Of a stretch of DNA of 64,000 bases, positions 1 to 10,107 are shown piece by piece (position 1 is the stretch's first letter; every line of letters starts with the position of its first letter). The translations under genes and the position numbers were made by a program. Origin of the DNA: Lachnospiraceae bacterium (GTDB lineage Bacteria; Bacillota; Clostridia; Lachnospirales; Lachnospiraceae); assembly GCA_015057825.1 (NCBI GenBank), contig SVDN01000001.1, positions 39,307 through 103,306 on the forward strand. The letters run 5' to 3'. The notes beneath the pieces were generated by a model. It was given only the letters and a program-made list of their open reading frames with translations. It was not told the origin of the DNA and ran no database searches.

Positions 1-25
1 CAATCGCAACAACAGGAGGCTTAAA

Positions 26-739
26 ATGGCACTTCTCAAAAAGAAAGAAATCAAACTCCCACATTCACTTGCGGGCTTTGATGACAACAACGACATTATA
101 AGCAACCTCACGGAATTTATAAACACGCAGCAGCTTTATCGCTCGGCAATCCGCGAGGTTCAGACCAAACTCGAAATTCTCGCCGATGAGTTTAACGTTC
201 ACTATGATTACAACCCGATTCATCACATAGAAACAAGACTTAAATCGCCGGAAAGTATATTGGAAAAACTTCAAAGGAAACAGTTTGAGCTCAGCATCGA
301 AAGTGTAAGACATAAACTTACGGATGTGGCAGGCATCAGAGTAATCTGCAACTATATAGAAGATGTTTACTTAATAGAAGATCTTCTTACAAAGCAAGAT
401 GATATCGAACTTTTAAGGCGAAGCGACTATATCAAAAAGCCAAAAGAAAACGGCTATCGTAGCCTTCACTTAATCGTAACGGTGCCGGTATTTTTATCGG
501 AGCGTACCGAAATAGTGCCGGTTGAAGTTCAGGTAAGAACCATCGCAATGGACTTTTGGGCAAGCCTCGAGCACAAACTCAAATACAAGTCGGTAGAAGA
601 TGCTTCTTATGATAACGAAGTATATGATGAGCTTAAAAACTGTGCGGACATCATTGCCGACATCGATGAGCGCATGCACAAGCTATATCAAAAAATTTAC
701 CATATGCGGGATAACGAATCCAATCAGCAATTAAGTTAA
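26..739 (+). CDS. Small alarmone synthetase (RelA/SpoT synthetase domain only)
   Basis: This 237-residue protein is predicted to make (p)ppGpp from ATP and GDP or GTP. The RelA/SpoT synthetase core is visible: TDVAGIRV at residues 99-106, YIKKPKENGYRSLH at 135-148, EVQVRT at 167-172 and EH at 182-183. It has no HD hydrolase, TGS or ACT domain, and its length fits the RelQ/YjbM class of stand-alone synthetases, which are cytosolic stringent-response enzymes in Firmicutes. The start ATG follows AGGAGG by 7 bases. It is monocistronic here and ends at a strong hairpin terminator shared with the convergent permease gene. RelQ versus RelP assignment is not certain. Confidence 0.92.
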   Translation: MALLKKKEIKLPHSLAGFDDNNDIISNLTEFINTQQLYRSAIREVQTKLEILADEFNVHYDYNPIHHIETRLKSPESILEKLQRKQFELSIESVRHKLTDVAGIRVICNYIEDVYLIEDLLTKQDDIELLRRSDYIKKPKENGYRSLHLIVTVPVFLSERTEIVPVEVQVRTIAMDFWASLEHKLKYKSVEDASYDNEVYDELKNCADIIADIDERMHKLYQKIYHMRDNESNQQLS

Positions 740-742
740 AAG

Positions 743-789
743 AAAAAATCTACTCGTTTTAAGCAATGCTCATTTCGAGTAGATTTTTT
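743..789. terminator. Bidirectional rho-independent terminator
   Basis: A 14-base arm at 743-756 (AAAAAATCTACTCG) is matched by CGAGTAGATTTTTT at 776-789. The T-run on each strand lets it end both the alarmone synthetase transcript and the convergent permease operon. Confidence 0.9.
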
Positions 790-799
790 AATTTAGCTT

Positions 800-3700
800 T
801 TAATCATTAATATCCGTTAGCTTCAGCTTCTTAACCTTTCTTAATGCAACCGCGTTAATAACCGTTACAAATCCCAGTGTAAACAAAGCCGATAGCAGAA
901 CACTTTGCCAGCTTATGCTTCTTACATAGCCGAATGCCGCCTGTTCCAAAAATCTTAATATAAGATATGCCAAAAAGGCACCGGAACCAAGTCCCAAAAG
1001 TATTCCGAAAATCGTTGTTACAACGGTTTCACCCAGAGCATATCTCATAACCTCTTTGGTCGTAAAACCGTTAACTCGCATAATGGTAAGTTCTCTCTTC
1101 TTCTGGTTGATATACAAATTAACCAGATTAAACAAGATAAAGTAAGCCATCATGCCGGACAAGAACACCATTATAACCGTTATAAGGCTAAGAGGTTTGG
1201 TATATTCTTCGAACAGATTATTTAAGCTTTTTGTTGGGGTAATACTTTCATATCCCTCTATGCTCTGCAGCTTTTCTTCAAGCTTGGCAAGCTGTTTTTC
1301 GCTAACTTCCCCAAGCATAAATCTGTTGTTTAACGGAACGGTTCCAAAACTTTCTCTGTAGGCATCCTTTGACATAATCATATTCAAACCCAGGTAGTTT
1401 TCGTATATTCCCAAAACTCTGACTTCCACCGAATCCATATTGTCGTTAAAAATTGTAATCTTATCGCCTATGGACAAGCCAAGTTTTTCCGCGGTTCTTC
1501 TTTGAATAATGATACCGGTGTCTTCAACTTCAACATTTTTTCCGGTCCTTGTGGATCTTAGGTTATAAATCGCTTCAATGTCTTCCGGCTCCGCGCACAT
1601 TATATCTGCCGCCGACATATTATTGCCAAGCATAAACGGAGTATAGTTGCTGCTTGCAGCCGTATAATCAAGTCCGTAGTCTTCAAGTATAGCTTCTATT
1701 GCCTTTTCGGTTTTACCTTCCTCATCCGGTGTAAACCTTAAAGTATTGGCAAATTTGTAGATTTCTCCAAATTGTAGCTGCGCCGATCTTTGGATATTAT
1801 CTCGCATGGTAAATCCAATCATCAAAAGAATGCCGCATCCCGCAATACTTACTATGGTAATCATAACTCTCTTTATATCGTTTCGAATATTTCTGAAAAT
1901 CAATCTGCTGTATAAAGAAAGCTTTGATATTTTCTTGCTGACTTTATTTGTTGTTTCCGGCATTTTTTCCTGCAAGAGTTCGTTGGCTGTCTGTGTTGTA
2001 AGTATTCTGCAGGCGATTAAAATTGATATTGCGGCAACCACAGCAAAGATTATACAAACAACAATCGTAATCGTCAGTTCAAATACAGGCTCTATTTCGC
2101 TTACAGCATACATATTTCCGTATACTTTTAACAAAATGCCTTGGATTCCTATGTATCCCAAAAGGCTGCCGACGATATTACCGATTATACAAGCACTCAC
2201 ACCGAATATCATGTATTTTGTTATGATTTCTCTATTCTTAAATCCCAGTGCTTTTTGAACACCCAAAAGTTTTCTTTGTTCATCTACTATTCGACCCACC
2301 GTGGCATATGTAACCAAAGCCGCCAAGATAACAAATACCAATCCGAAAGTAACGGCAAGTTTTTTAAGATTTTCCGAGGATGCAAACGAGAAGTTCGGAC
2401 TGTCGTTTTTATCCAATATAAGCCAGTGGCAATTGCCAAGTGCCTTATATTTTGCGAATTCTTTGTCGTATTCGGCTTTTGCCTTATTATACTCTGCTAA
2501 ACCTTCTTCGTATTTTTTCTTGCCTTCTTCCAATTGAGCTTTTCCGTCGTTAACAGCAACTTCGCCCTGTTCTATTTGCTCAACGGCTTGCTCGTATTGC
2601 GCTTCGCCTTCGTTATATTCGTTTAATTTATCAAGATATATTCCGTGAGAATTCAACCATTCGTCAATCACTCCCCTGCCGACACTTATATATTCCATGG
2701 CCTGCTTATATTCGTCGCTTGCCATAATCGAAGCTATTACTTCATCTGTTTTTTCGTCACTGTGAAGTATTCCCATTATCTGAGTTACGCCTTCGACAAT
2801 CTTGTCTCTAATCTCTGCGGCTGTAAGATCTATACCAAAATTTTTTGTTATCTGGAAGTAATCAATCAATGTGATAACCTGGTCGACATCAATGTTTTTA
2901 TCTTCCGCCCAGGCAATCCATCTTGAGGTTCCTTCTCCCACCAGTTCATCAACCATATCGGCTATTATTTGTCGAATCTCACTTTTTGCCGCAATAATCT
3001 GTCTTGCTCCATCCTCAAGCATTGCTTTTGCACTTGCCAATTGCTCTTTTGCCCAATCAAGCTCCGTTCTTGCTTGAGCCGTTTCGGCTTTTGCTGTCTC
3101 AATCTGTGTCTCGGCTTGTTTTAACTCGCTTTCCTGCACATCCATCATGGACTTGCCTTCGTCGAGTTTTGCCTTGGCAAGATCTATTTGGGTTTTTGCC
3201 GATGCCAAAGCTTCTTCATAAGTTGATTTAATCGAATTGACTCTTAGTCTTTCCCTATCCGAGGCTATAGACTCTATCTTTTTTTGGACATCAGCAACCA
3301 TTTTTTCGTAACCTTTTGAAAAAACATTCATGTCATCCGGTTTATCAATAATTATCTCTGCTTTTGTATAGCAGTTTTGAAGCTGTTCTTGGTCGAATGC
3401 TTCGTTACAAACCAAAACATTACGATTGTCCGGCACCTGATTCATTCCCGAATAATGTTCGGCATGCAAAACGCTTCCCGTTATCTTAAATTCGTTATTT
3501 TTTAAGAATTTAGGCATATCCGTATCGGTTCCCTTAAGACTTAGAGTATCTCCAACCTTAAGTCCCAGAACGCTTAAAAGTTCGGCTTCTATGGCACATT
3601 CGTTTTCTTTTTCAGGCAATCTGCCTTCTTGAACAAGACTTTTGTTAACCTCTTTTGTAAGGCTTACAACGGCAACATCCTTTTTGTTTTCACCTTTTCC

Positions 3701-3997
3701 CACAATGGCTGTGGATGAAATGACCGGCTCCAATATCTTTACACCATCAACATTTTCAATGGCTTCAATATCTTCCTCCGTAAGCAAAAGAGTGGATACC
3801 ACTTCCAAATCTCTGTAGTTGGTTTCTATACAATACTGTATCAAACTGTTCTTAAGAGCTTGTGATGAATAAATTACGCCAAGAAATCCGACACCGCTTA
3901 TTACCGAAATGACCGCGATGGAAATCCAAGATACGAATTGCCTTTTAATTGTCCTTAGAATATCTTTACACTGCGTACGTCTCATAGGCATCACCAT
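800..3997 (-). CDS. Large FtsX-type ABC transporter permease with coiled-coil ectodomain
   Basis: A 1065-residue permease of the MacB/FtsX family. One membrane segment lies near residues 20-42. A large extracytoplasmic region follows, with two alanine/glutamate-rich heptad stretches (about 255-345 and 470-545) that read as coiled coil. A first FtsX block of three membrane segments (about 555-680) is followed by a second ectodomain and a final three-helix FtsX block (about 930-1055). This duplicated two-block layout is usual for Firmicute envelope-remodelling or peptide-efflux permeases. The start codon overlaps the stop of the upstream GAF-ABC ATPase (ATGGTGA), so translation is probably coupled and the two proteins form one transporter. 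The substrate is unknown. Confidence 0.88.
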   Translation of the reverse strand: MVMPMRRTQCKDILRTIKRQFVSWISIAVISVISGVGFLGVIYSSQALKNSLIQYCIETNYRDLEVVSTLLLTEEDIEAIENVDGVKILEPVISSTAIVGKGENKKDVAVVSLTKEVNKSLVQEGRLPEKENECAIEAELLSVLGLKVGDTLSLKGTDTDMPKFLKNNEFKITGSVLHAEHYSGMNQVPDNRNVLVCNEAFDQEQLQNCYTKAEIIIDKPDDMNVFSKGYEKMVADVQKKIESIASDRERLRVNSIKSTYEEALASAKTQIDLAKAKLDEGKSMMDVQESELKQAETQIETAKAETAQARTELDWAKEQLASAKAMLEDGARQIIAAKSEIRQIIADMVDELVGEGTSRWIAWAEDKNIDVDQVITLIDYFQITKNFGIDLTAAEIRDKIVEGVTQIMGILHSDEKTDEVIASIMASDEYKQAMEYISVGRGVIDEWLNSHGIYLDKLNEYNEGEAQYEQAVEQIEQGEVAVNDGKAQLEEGKKKYEEGLAEYNKAKAEYDKEFAKYKALGNCHWLILDKNDSPNFSFASSENLKKLAVTFGLVFVILAALVTYATVGRIVDEQRKLLGVQKALGFKNREIITKYMIFGVSACIIGNIVGSLLGYIGIQGILLKVYGNMYAVSEIEPVFELTITIVVCIIFAVVAAISILIACRILTTQTANELLQEKMPETTNKVSKKISKLSLYSRLIFRNIRNDIKRVMITIVSIAGCGILLMIGFTMRDNIQRSAQLQFGEIYKFANTLRFTPDEEGKTEKAIEAILEDYGLDYTAASSNYTPFMLGNNMSAADIMCAEPEDIEAIYNLRSTRTGKNVEVEDTGIIIQRRTAEKLGLSIGDKITIFNDNMDSVEVRVLGIYENYLGLNMIMSKDAYRESFGTVPLNNRFMLGEVSEKQLAKLEEKLQSIEGYESITPTKSLNNLFEEYTKPLSLITVIMVFLSGMMAYFILFNLVNLYINQKKRELTIMRVNGFTTKEVMRYALGETVVTTIFGILLGLGSGAFLAYLILRFLEQAAFGYVRSISWQSVLLSALFTLGFVTVINAVALRKVKKLKLTDIND

Positions 3998-5208
3998 ACA
4001 ATTTCGTCAGCACTCAATGGATTTGCATTTCTCTTAATGCTGGCAACCTTTCCGTTGCTTAACTTAACAACTCTGTTGGCCATTTTTGCGATCTCGGCAT
4101 TATGAGTAATCATAACTACCGTCGTGCCCCGGGTTTTAACAATATTTTCGATAACTCTTAAAACTTCCTGACCTGTTGTGAAATCAAGGGCAGCCGTAGG
4201 TTCATCCGCCAAAATGAGTTTAGGGTTCTTAACCAAAGCTCTTGCAATGGAAACACGCTGTTGTTGACCGCCGGATAACTGAGCCGGATAATTTTTTGCT
4301 CTGTCCGATAGTCCCACCATCTTAAGAGCGTCCTCAGACTTCATGGGTGCCTGTGAGATTTCGGCAATAAATTCAACATTTTCAAGAGCCGTAAGATTCG
4401 GCATTAAATTGTATGATTGGAAAATAAAGCCAACGTATTGGCGTCTGAAAAGAGTGAGTTCATCATCACTCGGCTTTGAAAAATCTTTATTGTCGATAAT
4501 AAGTTGTCCTTCGGTTAAAAAGTCCATGCCGCCCACAATATTAACCATTGTGGATTTACCGCATCCGCTTTCACCCAGGACTACGACAAATTCGTTTTCG
4601 TAAATATCAAGATTAATGCCCTTAAGAACATGCACTACACCGGCACCGGTGGTAAAGTCCTTAGTGACATTTTTTAAAGAAATAAGAACTTTTTTGTTTT
4701 CCGCAGTCTCAACAATCAATCCTTTTTCATCGATTGTTATGGCTGCAAGACCGGCCATTCTTTCACAAAGTTCCAAATCGTCGTTGTCAAAGAAACTGCC
4801 GTCTTTTTTATTGATAAGCTGAATACAGCCTATTGTTTCTTTAAGATTGTTAAGCGGCACGCAAAGCATGGTTTTTGTTTGAAAGCCGTCTTCATCAAAT
4901 ATTGTGCTTTCAAATCTGCTGTCATTTGCCGCATCCGCAATCATAACGGATTTGCCGCTTTTTGTTACGAGGCCTTCGATGCCCATTCCGTTTTCGATAC
5001 TGATTCCCGAAATATCATTTTTCGAAACACTGAACATCGGCGTAAGTCTGTCTGCCTTTTTGTCCAAAAGCCAAATCGCACCGACCTCGCAATCAAGATT
5101 TTTGATAATAACTTTTAAACTTTCCGCCAGGGCTTCATCAAGGCTGTCGATTTCAAGCAAAGCCTCCATTATCTCCCAAGTGGCGCGTGCGTATTTCTTT
5201 TCCCCCAT
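3991..5208 (-). CDS. GAF domain fused to LolD/MacB-type ABC ATPase
   Basis: A 405-residue protein. Residues 15-160 read as a GAF domain (GAIWLLDKKADRLTPMFS, then LCVPL and IGCIQLINK). An ABC ATPase follows, with Walker A GESGCGKST at 212-220, signature LSGGQ at 311-315, Walker B LILADEP at 331-337 and the switch His369. ATPases of this family normally begin directly with the nucleotide-binding domain, so a GAF sensor in front is unusual. It suggests that ligand or redox sensing gates the partner permease encoded just downstream, with which it overlaps by 7 bases. It lies 116 bases after the HD-GYP gene. The ligand is not predictable from sequence. Confidence 0.9.
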   Translation of the reverse strand: MGEKKYARATWEIMEALLEIDSLDEALAESLKVIIKNLDCEVGAIWLLDKKADRLTPMFSVSKNDISGISIENGMGIEGLVTKSGKSVMIADAANDSRFESTIFDEDGFQTKTMLCVPLNNLKETIGCIQLINKKDGSFFDNDDLELCERMAGLAAITIDEKGLIVETAENKKVLISLKNVTKDFTTGAGVVHVLKGINLDIYENEFVVVLGESGCGKSTMVNIVGGMDFLTEGQLIIDNKDFSKPSDDELTLFRRQYVGFIFQSYNLMPNLTALENVEFIAEISQAPMKSEDALKMVGLSDRAKNYPAQLSGGQQQRVSIARALVKNPKLILADEPTAALDFTTGQEVLRVIENIVKTRGTTVVMITHNAEIAKMANRVVKLSNGKVASIKRNANPLSADEIVW

Positions 5209-5324
5209 AGTTTTCCCCTTCTCGCAGATCTATTATCTCTCGCCTGCGATTTTGCTGTTACACCCTGTTTCTTTATCTATAAAAAACATTAAAAATTGTT
5301 AATTATATACTCAATTATATCAGA

Positions 5325-6983
5325 CTATTCCTGATTTTTATAGTATCTTTTCAATCTTTCGCTACATTCTTTGAAAATTTCCGAAAATTTCGGATCGAAG
5401 TGAGTGCCCATAGATTTAAGTATTATGTCAACCGCTTCGTCATGAGAAATCGCTTCTTTGTATTTTCTTTTTGTAACCAAAGCATCATAAACATCCATAA
5501 TCGCCATAATTCTGGCTTCTATAGGAATGTTTTCCCCCGAAAGTGCCATGGGATAGCCGCTGCCGTCCCATCGTTCATGGTGATAATTCGCCACATTAAC
5601 CGCAACGTCCTTAAACATTTTATCGTCTATATTCGAAAGCATTCTTGCTACAATCAATGCACCGTTTGTAGCATGGCTTTTCATCTTTTCAAATTCTTCA
5701 TCCGTATATTTACCGTCGTTGTTAAGAATCTCTTTATCTACGGTTATCTTGCCGATATCATGAAGAGGCGCGGCTTTAATGATTGCATCGTAAAAATCAT
5801 CCCCATAATCAAAGCCGTACTTTTCTTTTTTCATTTCATCAACAAAAATGTGTACGCCGTCCGTGGTTCTTTTTGAGTTGCCACCCACATCCAAATCGTA
5901 ATCTTCGATAATACTTGAAAGACCCACAACAAGCATTCTTTGAATTTCCTCGATTTTGTTGGTTCTTTCGAAAACTTCCATCTCCAATTCCGATGTGTCG
6001 TTTTTTTCAAGTTCGAAAAGAGTACCCATAATCTTTTTGTTGTTGTAAAATCTTCCCACCGTAACGGTGTAATTCATGGACTTTATTTCGAAATTTCCGG
6101 AAATGTTTTCTTTGCCTGCCGGCAAGCTCAAATTGCTTGCGTAAAAATCAAATGCATCCAAAACATCCTCGGAAAGTTTCAAATCTATTTTTTGCATTTT
6201 GATTTCGGGAATCACTTCAAGGGCAATATCGTTGCAACCAAGGAATCTTCCGTTTAAATCAAGAGCAATATATCCCCTTTTGTTTTGTCTGATTTCGTTT
6301 TGGAAAATAGCTCCCGCAATGTCGTAATATTTACTTCGCCAAGCAAGAAACAAAATGCAGATTCCGCTTGCAAAAAACGATAAAGGAACTAAATCTATGT
6401 ACAATCCTATACTTCTTTGTCCGAAATAAATACCTACCGTTATTGCCTCGATAATGGCAAAGATAGTAACGTTCTTGTATGAAACATCTCTTCTTTTTGC
6501 GAAGGCATAGATAATCGAAACCACATTTATAACTATGTATGCGTAAAGCAAAATGTAGTAAGCATTGTGAAGCGGTCCGTAGACTTTGCTTAAGATTGTT
6601 ATGCCGTTAATCTTTTCCATTGTGACTTCTTTGTAAAAAAGATTGTTATATCCCGCCATCATGGCAAATGCATATACAAGTCCGCTGGCGCAAATAAACG
6701 GAATGGCAAGCTTCGGCGTAATCTTGATTTTAAGCATGCCGAATATGGCAAACATAACCAACATTGTAACGAAACAACCGCCTATGTAAGTTAATTTATT
6801 AGCCAAAATTGCTTCTTCAAGGCTTGTGGAAACAGCAACAAGAAGATAGCCGGCAGTGGATGCCGAAAGGCCCAAAAATATTAACAAATAGCAAACATTA
6901 AGCCTGGAATGGCTTTGCATGCAGTAAATAAATAGATTTATAAAGCAAAGTACCGTTAAAGTCGAATAAAAAACTATTCCCAT
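5325..6983 (-). CDS. 7TM sensor protein with HD-GYP phosphodiesterase-like domain
   Basis: A 552-residue membrane receptor. The first roughly 210 residues form seven hydrophobic helices of the histidine-kinase 7TM type. A PAS-like region follows (about 225-310), then a short coiled linker and an HD-GYP domain. HDIGK and HHERWDGSGYP are present, so cyclic-di-GMP hydrolysis is the family expectation. The usual metal-ligand motif GGH before the KRT residues reads GGN here, so one ligand seems to be lost and activity may be altered. It sits 11 bases after the fused exporter gene and 116 bases before the GAF-ABC gene on the same strand, suggesting joint expression with export functions. Confidence 0.88.
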   Translation of the reverse strand: MGIVFYSTLTVLCFINLFIYCMQSHSRLNVCYLLIFLGLSASTAGYLLVAVSTSLEEAILANKLTYIGGCFVTMLVMFAIFGMLKIKITPKLAIPFICASGLVYAFAMMAGYNNLFYKEVTMEKINGITILSKVYGPLHNAYYILLYAYIVINVVSIIYAFAKRRDVSYKNVTIFAIIEAITVGIYFGQRSIGLYIDLVPLSFFASGICILFLAWRSKYYDIAGAIFQNEIRQNKRGYIALDLNGRFLGCNDIALEVIPEIKMQKIDLKLSEDVLDAFDFYASNLSLPAGKENISGNFEIKSMNYTVTVGRFYNNKKIMGTLFELEKNDTSELEMEVFERTNKIEEIQRMLVVGLSSIIEDYDLDVGGNSKRTTDGVHIFVDEMKKEKYGFDYGDDFYDAIIKAAPLHDIGKITVDKEILNNDGKYTDEEFEKMKSHATNGALIVARMLSNIDDKMFKDVAVNVANYHHERWDGSGYPMALSGENIPIEARIMAIMDVYDALVTKRKYKEAISHDEAVDIILKSMGTHFDPKFSEIFKECSERLKRYYKNQE

Positions 6984-6994
6984 AAAGCCTCCGT

Positions 6995-9985
6995 CTATTC
7001 TGTTCTAAGTGCTTCCACAGGGTCTTTTTTCGCTGCGACTCTTGCAGGGAAAAGACCGGCAATAAATGTAAGCAAAATGCTTATTCCGATAAGTATCAAA
7101 GCTGCGATAAAAGGCAAATGCGATACATTCGGAATGCTTGTCAAATTCTCAACGATAATATTTATCGGTATTTCCAAAATAAGGCTTATTACGATGCCCA
7201 GTATTCCGGCAATAAGTCCCACAATAATGGTCTCCGCATTAAATACTCTGGAAACATCCATCTTGGAAGCACCGATACTCCTTAGTACACCGATTTCTTT
7301 GGTACGTTCAAGTACCGAAATATATGTGATAATTCCGATCATAATTGAGGAAACGATTAAAGATACTCCCACAAATGCCACAAGGACATAGGAAATACCG
7401 TTAATTACAGTGCTTACCGATGACATAAGAAGTCCCACATAATCGGTGTAGGAAATCTCGTCATCCTCCGAAACCGACTCATTATATCCTTCAATTATAT
7501 CAGAAATATTATCCTTTGACTCAAATGAATTTGCGTATATGCTTATCATCGTCGGAACATTTATGTCCACGTATCCCAATGTTTCAAGGTTTTCGTCCAA
7601 TGTGCTTTCCGAAACTTGTTCCGGCATAAAGTTATCGTAATAAGAAACCAGCTGGGCATCCGTGTAGTTCGGCAATTGAGCATCAAGTGAATATGCCAAT
7701 GCGGAAGGTGACATATAAGCCAAACTCATGGCCATCCTCTGGGCATATGCGGCATAAACCTGTTCTTCTATAGCCTGTCTTGCATAATCCATAAGTTCAT
7801 CATCCGAAAGGCCTGAAATATAATCCCTGAGTTTATCCTCATCCATTCCGATTTCTTCGGCATAAGCGGCGGTCATATCATCCTCTATTTTTTGCCTTGT
7901 AAGATTCTCCATTTGAGCATCCACAACTTCTTTTACGTAATCTTCATCCGGATAAGATGCGACTTTTACGTAAAGCTCGGCCTTCTTTGCCTCATCAAGA
8001 CCTTCCGCATAATCGCGAAATGCCGTAATTTTTTCTTCATCGCTTAAGTTTGTGTTTTCTTCCGTTGCAAAAGGCAAATTCTTAAGCACATCAATATCCG
8101 GGCTTTCAAGCTGGGCTTTTACAACATCGCTGTTAATGATTCTGTCGATAACATATTTGGTGAGTTCGTGTGTATATGCCATGGAGCCGTTTATTACGCC
8201 GGATCTGCCCACGTCTTCTTTAAGTCTTATAACACCGGAAACATTCAAATCTATACCGTTATCGTAAAGATAGGAAAGACCCGCGTCGGTTGTGCTGATA
8301 TCTTTGTAAATGCCCTTCTGGCTGTCATAATTGTAATAATCCGAGGAAGGAATGAGTTTGAATGTTTTTGCCATTATCTCATCATAAGTCCAGCTTTCGT
8401 CGGAGTTTTCGATTTCTTCCTCATTCATGGTTGCCTGCATTACCGACTTCATTTCCTCGTAAGGTTTAAGACCCAAAGCATAAAGGCTCATATCCGTAAT
8501 CTCGTTGTTTTTATCAAGCACCAACAAAACATCGTTATACTCACTCGGCCAATTACCGTAAACAAGCTCATATTGATCGTAAACTATATCATTGATGCCG
8601 TTTCCGTCCTTATCCGGCAGCATTTCCGACCAAACCTTAAGATTGGAAAAACTGCTTAACATTCCGGAATAAAAAGAGCTCATGCTTGCGGATGCGTCGG
8701 ATTTATTATCCTTGTTTTTTGCCGCAAGAGCATAGTTATCGGTGCCCAAAGCATCGCTCATAAGGGTGTCGATATCGGACTTGATAACCGTTCCGTCGCT
8801 GTCTTCCGTAAGAACGTTAAAGTCAAAACCATAGGAATAAAGAATGGCACTTACATTTTCCTTCATCTCATCGCTTGAATCCAAAAATTCTTTGAAAGCT
8901 TCAAGATTGTTGTGTTTGCTTTCCAAATTGTTCATGGATGTGATAAGTTCGCTCATAACGGTATTTGCATATACTTTATCAAGTTCGTGGTCGGCTTTTT
9001 CTTCCGAGTCGCGTCTGCCACCCATCATTTTTTCCAAAATCGCATTTATATCAACGTTTTCCGATTCGATCGTTATAGGATAAGACGACATGGTATCCGC
9101 CTCAACGGAATCGATATATTCTTGTATTCCCGTTGAAAGCGCCAGAATCAAGGCAATGCCGATAATTCCTATACTTCCCGCAAAGGCGGTCAAAAAGGTT
9201 CTTGCCTTCTTTGTCATCAAATTGTTTAAGCTTAAGGAAAAGGCCGTAAATAAACCCATGGAAGGTTTTTTTATTTTTTTCTTCGGAACTTCCTCTTCCG
9301 TCTTTTTATCGTAAGGATTCGAATCATTTGTGATTTTGCCGTCCAAAAGATTGATAATCCTTGTGGAATATGTATTTGCAAGATCCGGATTATGAGTAAC
9401 CATAACTATAAGGCGATCTTTTGATATTTCCTTAAGCAGTTCCATAATCTGGGTACTTGTTTCCGTATCCAAAGCACCCGTAGGCTCATCTGCCAGCAAA
9501 ATATCCGGATTGTTTATCAAAGCTCTTGCAATGGCAACACGCTGCATCTGTCCGCCGGACATTTGATTTGGCTTTTTATGCATTTGATTTTCAAGGCCGA
9601 CTTTTTTAAGTACTTCTTTTGCACGTGCTCTGCGCTCTTTTTTGGATACACCGGTTAAAGTAAGGGCCAACTCCACGTTTGAAAGCACGTTTTGGTGAGG
9701 GATAAGATTATAGCTTTGAAAAACAAAGCCCACAGAATGATTTCTGTAACTGTCCCAATCTCTGTCTTTGTATCTTTTTGTGGAAACGGAATTAATCAAA
9801 AGGTCACCGCTGTCATAATGATCTAAGCCTCCTATGATGTTCAAAAGGGTGGTTTTACCGCAACCCGAAGGCCCCAAAACCGAGACAAATTCGCTGTCTC
9901 TTAAGGTCAAACTTACATCATTGAGAGCCGTAACTTTTTCGTCTCCAACTTCATATACTTTTTTGATATTTCTTAATTCAAGCAT
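6995..9985 (-). CDS. MacB-like ABC exporter, ATPase and permease in one chain
   Basis: A 996-residue fusion. An N-terminal ABC ATPase (residues 1-230) has Walker A GPSGCGKTT at 38-46, an MSGGQ signature near 142 and ILLADEPTGALD. An FtsX permease follows: one membrane helix near 255-285, a very large acidic extracytoplasmic domain (about 300-850), then three C-terminal helices ending in FPARVAAKKDPVEALRTE, the typical MacB-family tail. Such single-chain exporters act as dimers and extrude peptides, antibiotics or lipoprotein-like cargo. It is the first gene of the minus-strand cluster that continues into the HD-GYP gene, and it is divergent from the gene at 10108. TTGAGG precedes the ATG. The cargo is unknown. 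Confidence 0.9.
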   Translation of the reverse strand: MLELRNIKKVYEVGDEKVTALNDVSLTLRDSEFVSVLGPSGCGKTTLLNIIGGLDHYDSGDLLINSVSTKRYKDRDWDSYRNHSVGFVFQSYNLIPHQNVLSNVELALTLTGVSKKERRARAKEVLKKVGLENQMHKKPNQMSGGQMQRVAIARALINNPDILLADEPTGALDTETSTQIMELLKEISKDRLIVMVTHNPDLANTYSTRIINLLDGKITNDSNPYDKKTEEEVPKKKIKKPSMGLFTAFSLSLNNLMTKKARTFLTAFAGSIGIIGIALILALSTGIQEYIDSVEADTMSSYPITIESENVDINAILEKMMGGRRDSEEKADHELDKVYANTVMSELITSMNNLESKHNNLEAFKEFLDSSDEMKENVSAILYSYGFDFNVLTEDSDGTVIKSDIDTLMSDALGTDNYALAAKNKDNKSDASASMSSFYSGMLSSFSNLKVWSEMLPDKDGNGINDIVYDQYELVYGNWPSEYNDVLLVLDKNNEITDMSLYALGLKPYEEMKSVMQATMNEEEIENSDESWTYDEIMAKTFKLIPSSDYYNYDSQKGIYKDISTTDAGLSYLYDNGIDLNVSGVIRLKEDVGRSGVINGSMAYTHELTKYVIDRIINSDVVKAQLESPDIDVLKNLPFATEENTNLSDEEKITAFRDYAEGLDEAKKAELYVKVASYPDEDYVKEVVDAQMENLTRQKIEDDMTAAYAEEIGMDEDKLRDYISGLSDDELMDYARQAIEEQVYAAYAQRMAMSLAYMSPSALAYSLDAQLPNYTDAQLVSYYDNFMPEQVSESTLDENLETLGYVDINVPTMISIYANSFESKDNISDIIEGYNESVSEDDEISYTDYVGLLMSSVSTVINGISYVLVAFVGVSLIVSSIMIGIITYISVLERTKEIGVLRSIGASKMDVSRVFNAETIIVGLIAGILGIVISLILEIPINIIVENLTSIPNVSHLPFIAALILIGISILLTFIAGLFPARVAAKKDPVEALRTE

Positions 9986-10043
9986 AATCTACCTCAAAAA
10001 TTCAATCATGTTATGTTAACTATTTGCGAATATCAATTTATTG

Positions 10044-10073
10044 TTGAACTGTAATACACATTTAATCTATAAT
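10044..10073 (+). promoter_or_regulatory. SigA-type promoter for the gene at 10108
   Basis: A -35 box TTGAAC at 10044-10049 and a perfect -10 box TATAAT at 10068-10073 are separated by 18 bases. They lie in the divergent gap and point at the 159-residue gene. The ribosome site AAAGGA follows at about 10096. Confidence 0.7.
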
Positions 10074-10107
10074 ACTATTTGATCACTTTTTTTCGAAAGG
10101 ACCCATT

